Assembly (NCBI RefSeq): GCF_011090185.1
Contig: NZ_JAAFGS010000001.1
Span: forward strand, 744,001-808,000
Direction of reading: 5' to 3'
Length of the DNA stretch: 64,000 nucleotides
Source of the DNA: Saccharibacillus alkalitolerans
Lineage (GTDB): Bacteria > Bacillota > Bacilli > Paenibacillales > Paenibacillaceae
A program made the translations under genes and the position numbers. Below, in pieces: positions 61,545-64,000 of the stretch. The stretch's first letter is position 1; the number at the start of each line of letters is the position of its first letter. The notes under the pieces were generated by a model. The model made no database searches. It was not told the DNA's origin and saw only the letters and a program-made list of their open reading frames with translations.

Positions 61545-61573
61545 AAAAAAGCCCGGATATCCGGGCTTTTTAG
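61545..61573. terminator. Terminator, palindromic
   Basis: aaaaagcccggat is followed directly by its complement (26-bp palindrome), 60 bases after the hypothetical gene. Confidence 0.85.
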
Positions 61574-61652
61574 GTATGCCGCGCCGATGTTCCGATTTCC
61601 GGGCCTTTGAACGAACCTGGCCTGCGCCGAGTGTTTCGACCGAAAAACGGTT

Positions 61653-62540
61653 CTAAATCCGTTCTTCCCGGCGCCTGCGGAAGGGGATGAGCCTGCCGGA
61701 TTTTTTCGCTTCGAACAAAACCCACAGCGTTAGCGTCAGCCCTATCACAACCGGCACGATCGAGCCTTCGATCCCGAACGCGCCTCCCGTCAGCAGGTCG
61801 GGTCCTTGAACCTTAACCTCGAACAGTCCCGACGATTCCAGCCCGGAGACGGGAATGCCGAGCAGGCTGACGCAGGAATTCCAAGCGAAATGCAGCCCCG
61901 TCACAAACCACAGGTTTCTCCGCCAAAGGAAGGCCGCGCCGAGCAGCAGACCCGCTTCGACGGCGATTGCCAGAGCGCTGAGCAGGGTCGCGTTGGGGTT
62001 GGCGAGATGGACGGCGCCGAAAAACAGCGACGTCAGCGCCAGCGCGATCCAACTTCCGCCCAGCCGTTCGATCCCCTGCACGAGCAGGCCGCGGAATACC
62101 AATTCTTCGAACAGCGCGGCGCTGGCGAAAAACAGCAGACCGGCCAGCAGCGCTCCCGTCGGAAGGGATGGCGCCCACCGGAACGAATAGCCGCCCAGCG
62201 CCGAAATGATCAGCACCGATACGCCGATGAACAGCAGCCCGGCACCGATTCCCAGCAGCGTTTCTTTTCCCGCGCCGCTCAGGGCCAGTTCGGGCACGCG
62301 GCGGCGAGCCGGAACTTTCATGATGAAGAAGTACGCGGCGCTGCAGACGATTCCGCTCAGCAGCGACAGCAGGACGACGGCGGGAATGTCGGTCGATCCG
62401 AACGGCGGGGACAGCAGGCCGCTGCACAGTACCAGCAGGACGAAACCGAGCGGCATCCAGACGAGCGGGTAACGGAAAAAAGCCGCGATTTTGGAGTCTT
62501 TTCGGTTTGAAAGGGGAGGTCGGGTAGCCGACTCGTTCAT
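61653..62540 (-). CDS. CPBP-family intramembrane glutamic protease
   Basis: A 295-residue protein with about eight transmembrane helices. The three CPBP/Rce1 motifs are present: EELVFRG (EExxxR), FGAVHLAN (FxxxH) and GLHFAWN (HxxxN/B). Relatives process prenylated proteins in eukaryotes, or confer self-immunity to bacteriocins in lactobacilli; the bacterial substrate here is unknown. The ATG at 62540 is preceded by AAGGAAGG on the minus strand. It is transcribed alone, in the opposite direction to its neighbours. Confidence 0.9.
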   Translation of the reverse strand: MNESATRPPLSNRKDSKIAAFFRYPLVWMPLGFVLLVLCSGLLSPPFGSTDIPAVVLLSLLSGIVCSAAYFFIMKVPARRRVPELALSGAGKETLLGIGAGLLFIGVSVLIISALGGYSFRWAPSLPTGALLAGLLFFASAALFEELVFRGLLVQGIERLGGSWIALALTSLFFGAVHLANPNATLLSALAIAVEAGLLLGAAFLWRRNLWFVTGLHFAWNSCVSLLGIPVSGLESSGLFEVKVQGPDLLTGGAFGIEGSIVPVVIGLTLTLWVLFEAKKSGRLIPFRRRREERI

Positions 62541-62672
62541 ATACAGCCTTCCTTTCCTTATTTATAAAAGATTTACGCAACCAAGTCGGCTTAACCGTAA
62601 CATTTTTGGATCAAACTGTCACGCGGTCCGGAAAGGACCTTGCGCTGAGCGAACGATGAAAGGAGTATAAGC

Positions 62673-63257
62673 ATGAGCGATTTTGAAAGTTACGTTTTCG
62701 AGCGGATCAAAAGCGGGATCGAAGCTTGGAACGAAGAGGAACGGAATGCCATTTACGTCTTGTCCTTTTACGTCGAATGCGAGGAGGACGATCTGCGCAG
62801 ACCGAAGCTGACGTTCGGAAGCAATACGGACAGCCAATACGAAGAAAGCAGGTTCGAAGCTTCGGATGCCGGAGAAGCCCGTTGGAACTATGCGTATTGG
62901 CTGCAGAACGAACAGGTCGTAATCGGCGACGATTATGTTCGCGAAGGGCGCGAAGAGCAGCTTCGGCGGGACGAATGGGTCCGGTCGCTGCCATGGTTCT
63001 ATACCGACGAAGAAGAGCGCGAAGATTTCGAGCGGACGCTGGAGTCGGGCGAGAAGATCGTGGAGGCTTTCGGCAGCGTCGTACAGAACGTCGTGACCCG
63101 GCTGCGAAGCGAAGGCGTCGTGACGGGAACCTTCGGCCGCTCTCTGCCTTTGTTGGTACACGGCCTGGAATATTCGGACGAGACGGCGAAGTTGAACCGG
63201 AAGCTGAACCCGGGCGGAGAAGCGGAGGCGTTCGCGGCCTGGATCGACTCCATGTGA
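62673..63257 (+). CDS. DUF4303-like hypothetical protein (possible immunity-type fold)
   Basis: A 194-residue acidic, cytoplasmic protein. The N terminus (DFESYVFERIKSGIEAWNEE ... NAIYVLSFYVECEEDDLR) with the central RWNYAYWLQNEQVVIG and a C-terminal helix resemble DUF4303-type proteins, which are common in toxin-immunity and housekeeping contexts. Assignment is from general resemblance and is not certain. The ATG at 62673 has AAAGGAG upstream. A terminator follows. Confidence 0.7.
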   Translation: MSDFESYVFERIKSGIEAWNEEERNAIYVLSFYVECEEDDLRRPKLTFGSNTDSQYEESRFEASDAGEARWNYAYWLQNEQVVIGDDYVREGREEQLRRDEWVRSLPWFYTDEEEREDFERTLESGEKIVEAFGSVVQNVVTRLRSEGVVTGTFGRSLPLLVHGLEYSDETAKLNRKLNPGGEAEAFAAWIDSM

Positions 63258-63313
63258 GAACGAGAATGCGCGAACCCGCATAAACGGCCGAGAGAAAAAA
63301 ATTTTGAACGAAC

Positions 63314-63348
63314 ATGAAAAAGCCGGACTGAGGTCCGGCTTTTTCATG
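63314..63348. terminator. Bidirectional terminator
   Basis: atgaaaaagccggac pairs with gtccggctttttcat around a four-base loop, between two convergent genes. Confidence 0.88.
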
Positions 63349-63368
63349 TTTTTGAATAGGTTCCGTAC

Positions 63369-64000
63369 TCAGCGAATATCCGCGACCGCTCGAACGAAGG
63401 CGTCGATCGAAGCGAATCCGCTGCCCGCTTCGGACGGGGAGGCGTTCGGATCTATTTTTCGGCTGCGCAGAAATTCGTCCAGCGCAAGCTGCAGCTTCGT
63501 ATCGAAAGCTTCAAGGTCTCGCGAGCGTTCGGAACTCATCCGATCCAACAGGGCCGCCCAGTACGAGCTGCCCCGTTGATCGCCCAGCTCGGGGTAACGT
63601 TCGGCCAGTGCCGACGCTTCGCGGAGGCTTAAGCCCGCCCGCAGCTCCGCCGCGAGGTAGAGGCCGAGGAAGCGATGCAGCGGGTCTTCCCGAACGATCG
63701 CCTCGAAAGCTCGGCGCGCTTCGTCCGTCTGTCCGCGGTACAGCAGCGATGAAGCATGCCGGGCCCGGGCGGAAGGTTCGGCGTAGCCGCCGTTCAACTC
63801 CTTGTACAGGCGGAAATCGTCGTCATAGTCTTCCCATGCGGCTTCGGCGTAAGATAACTCCGACAAACGCTGCGCTTCCTGCGGGGAAAGTCCGAATTCC
63901 GCAAGACGCCGAAGCAGCAGGGCGGTTTCTTTTTTGGCCTGGGCATCGCCCGAGATTTCGGCCCGAGCGAGCGACAGCCGGGACAGCATGCGCAGCGCGT
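63369..64000 (-). CDS. TPR/Sel1-like helical-repeat protein, 5' partial
   Basis: The minus-strand frame runs to the right edge without a stop, so the N terminus lies outside; at least 210 residues are seen. Helical pairs with TPR-like spacing are present (ARHASSLLYRGQTDEARRAFEAI), and the remainder is helical with many Arg and Ala. No enzyme motif. It may belong with the TPR/Hsp70 neighbourhood, but it is oppositely oriented and separated by a CPBP protease and a DUF4303-like gene. Confidence 0.65.
   Translation of the reverse strand, partial: ALRMLSRLSLARAEISGDAQAKKETALLLRRLAEFGLSPQEAQRLSELSYAEAAWEDYDDDFRLYKELNGGYAEPSARARHASSLLYRGQTDEARRAFEAIVREDPLHRFLGLYLAAELRAGLSLREASALAERYPELGDQRGSSYWAALLDRMSSERSRDLEAFDTKLQLALDEFLRSRKIDPNASPSEAGSGFASIDAFVRAVADIR

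Noticed and set aside
1-64000. CRISPR arrays, insertion sequences, prophage or attachment sites
   Set aside because: I looked for regularly spaced repeats, transposase or integrase motifs and tRNA-end duplications and found none.

Overview
The window (about 58% G+C by eye) comes from a chromosome of a high-GC, aerobic, spore-former-type Firmicute, most likely Paenibacillaceae (Paenibacillus or Saccharibacillus). This is inferred from the LplB/YtcP-type sugar transporter genes next to a membrane-bound AraC regulator, the YjfB and YvyF motility proteins, a PerR/KatA pair, Btr/BesA-like siderophore genes, AGGAGG ribosome sites and frequent TTG/GTG starts. There are no insertion sequences, phage genes or CRISPR arrays; almost every gene is separated by a clean rho-independent terminator.

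Layout: 3-3853 holds the end of a GGDEF/EAL protein, an S66 LD-carboxypeptidase and an MsrA-MsrB fusion. 3984-16249 is a pectin/rhamnogalacturonan utilisation locus: sensor-AraC regulator, two divergently placed permeases, a binding lipoprotein, GH105, GH28, an esterase, a pectin methylesterase and a GH43 enzyme. No transporter ATPase is present, so a shared MsmX-type ATPase is presumably used. 16675-26135 carries a heterodimeric ABC exporter, purT, an acetyltransferase, a CAP-domain protein, tRNA-Lys, an SGNH hydrolase and an ABC-2 exporter. 26230-30684 is parE-parC.

30914-34002 has an rRNA-modification pair and a Fur-boxed flavodoxin operon. 35388-38890 combines yjfB, a strong candidate structured non-coding RNA (about 35530-35966) with its own promoter and terminator, perR, an orphan OmpR regulator with a degenerate receiver domain, and katA. 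39072-43216 has a KASIII-like protein lacking the His and Asn of the catalytic triad, a STAS-like protein, a UbiD decarboxylase and YvyF. 43507-46559 is a two-component system divergent from a YceI protein; then uvsE, and a besA/btr siderophore pair with a Fur box and a 22-bp-spaced direct repeat.

50839-64000 includes a flavin reductase, an oxidoreductase, an amino-acid permease and a three-gene unit (HscC-type Hsp70, J-domain/TPR protein, DUF1266 protein) that recalls the E. coli hscC-djlC-ybeU neighbourhood, followed by several small proteins of unknown function and a CPBP protease.

The observations most worth follow-up are the orphan structured RNA next to perR/katA, the catalytically altered MsrB and KASIII domains, the symmetrical divergent control region of the pectin locus, and the Gram-positive HscC/J/DUF1266 cluster.
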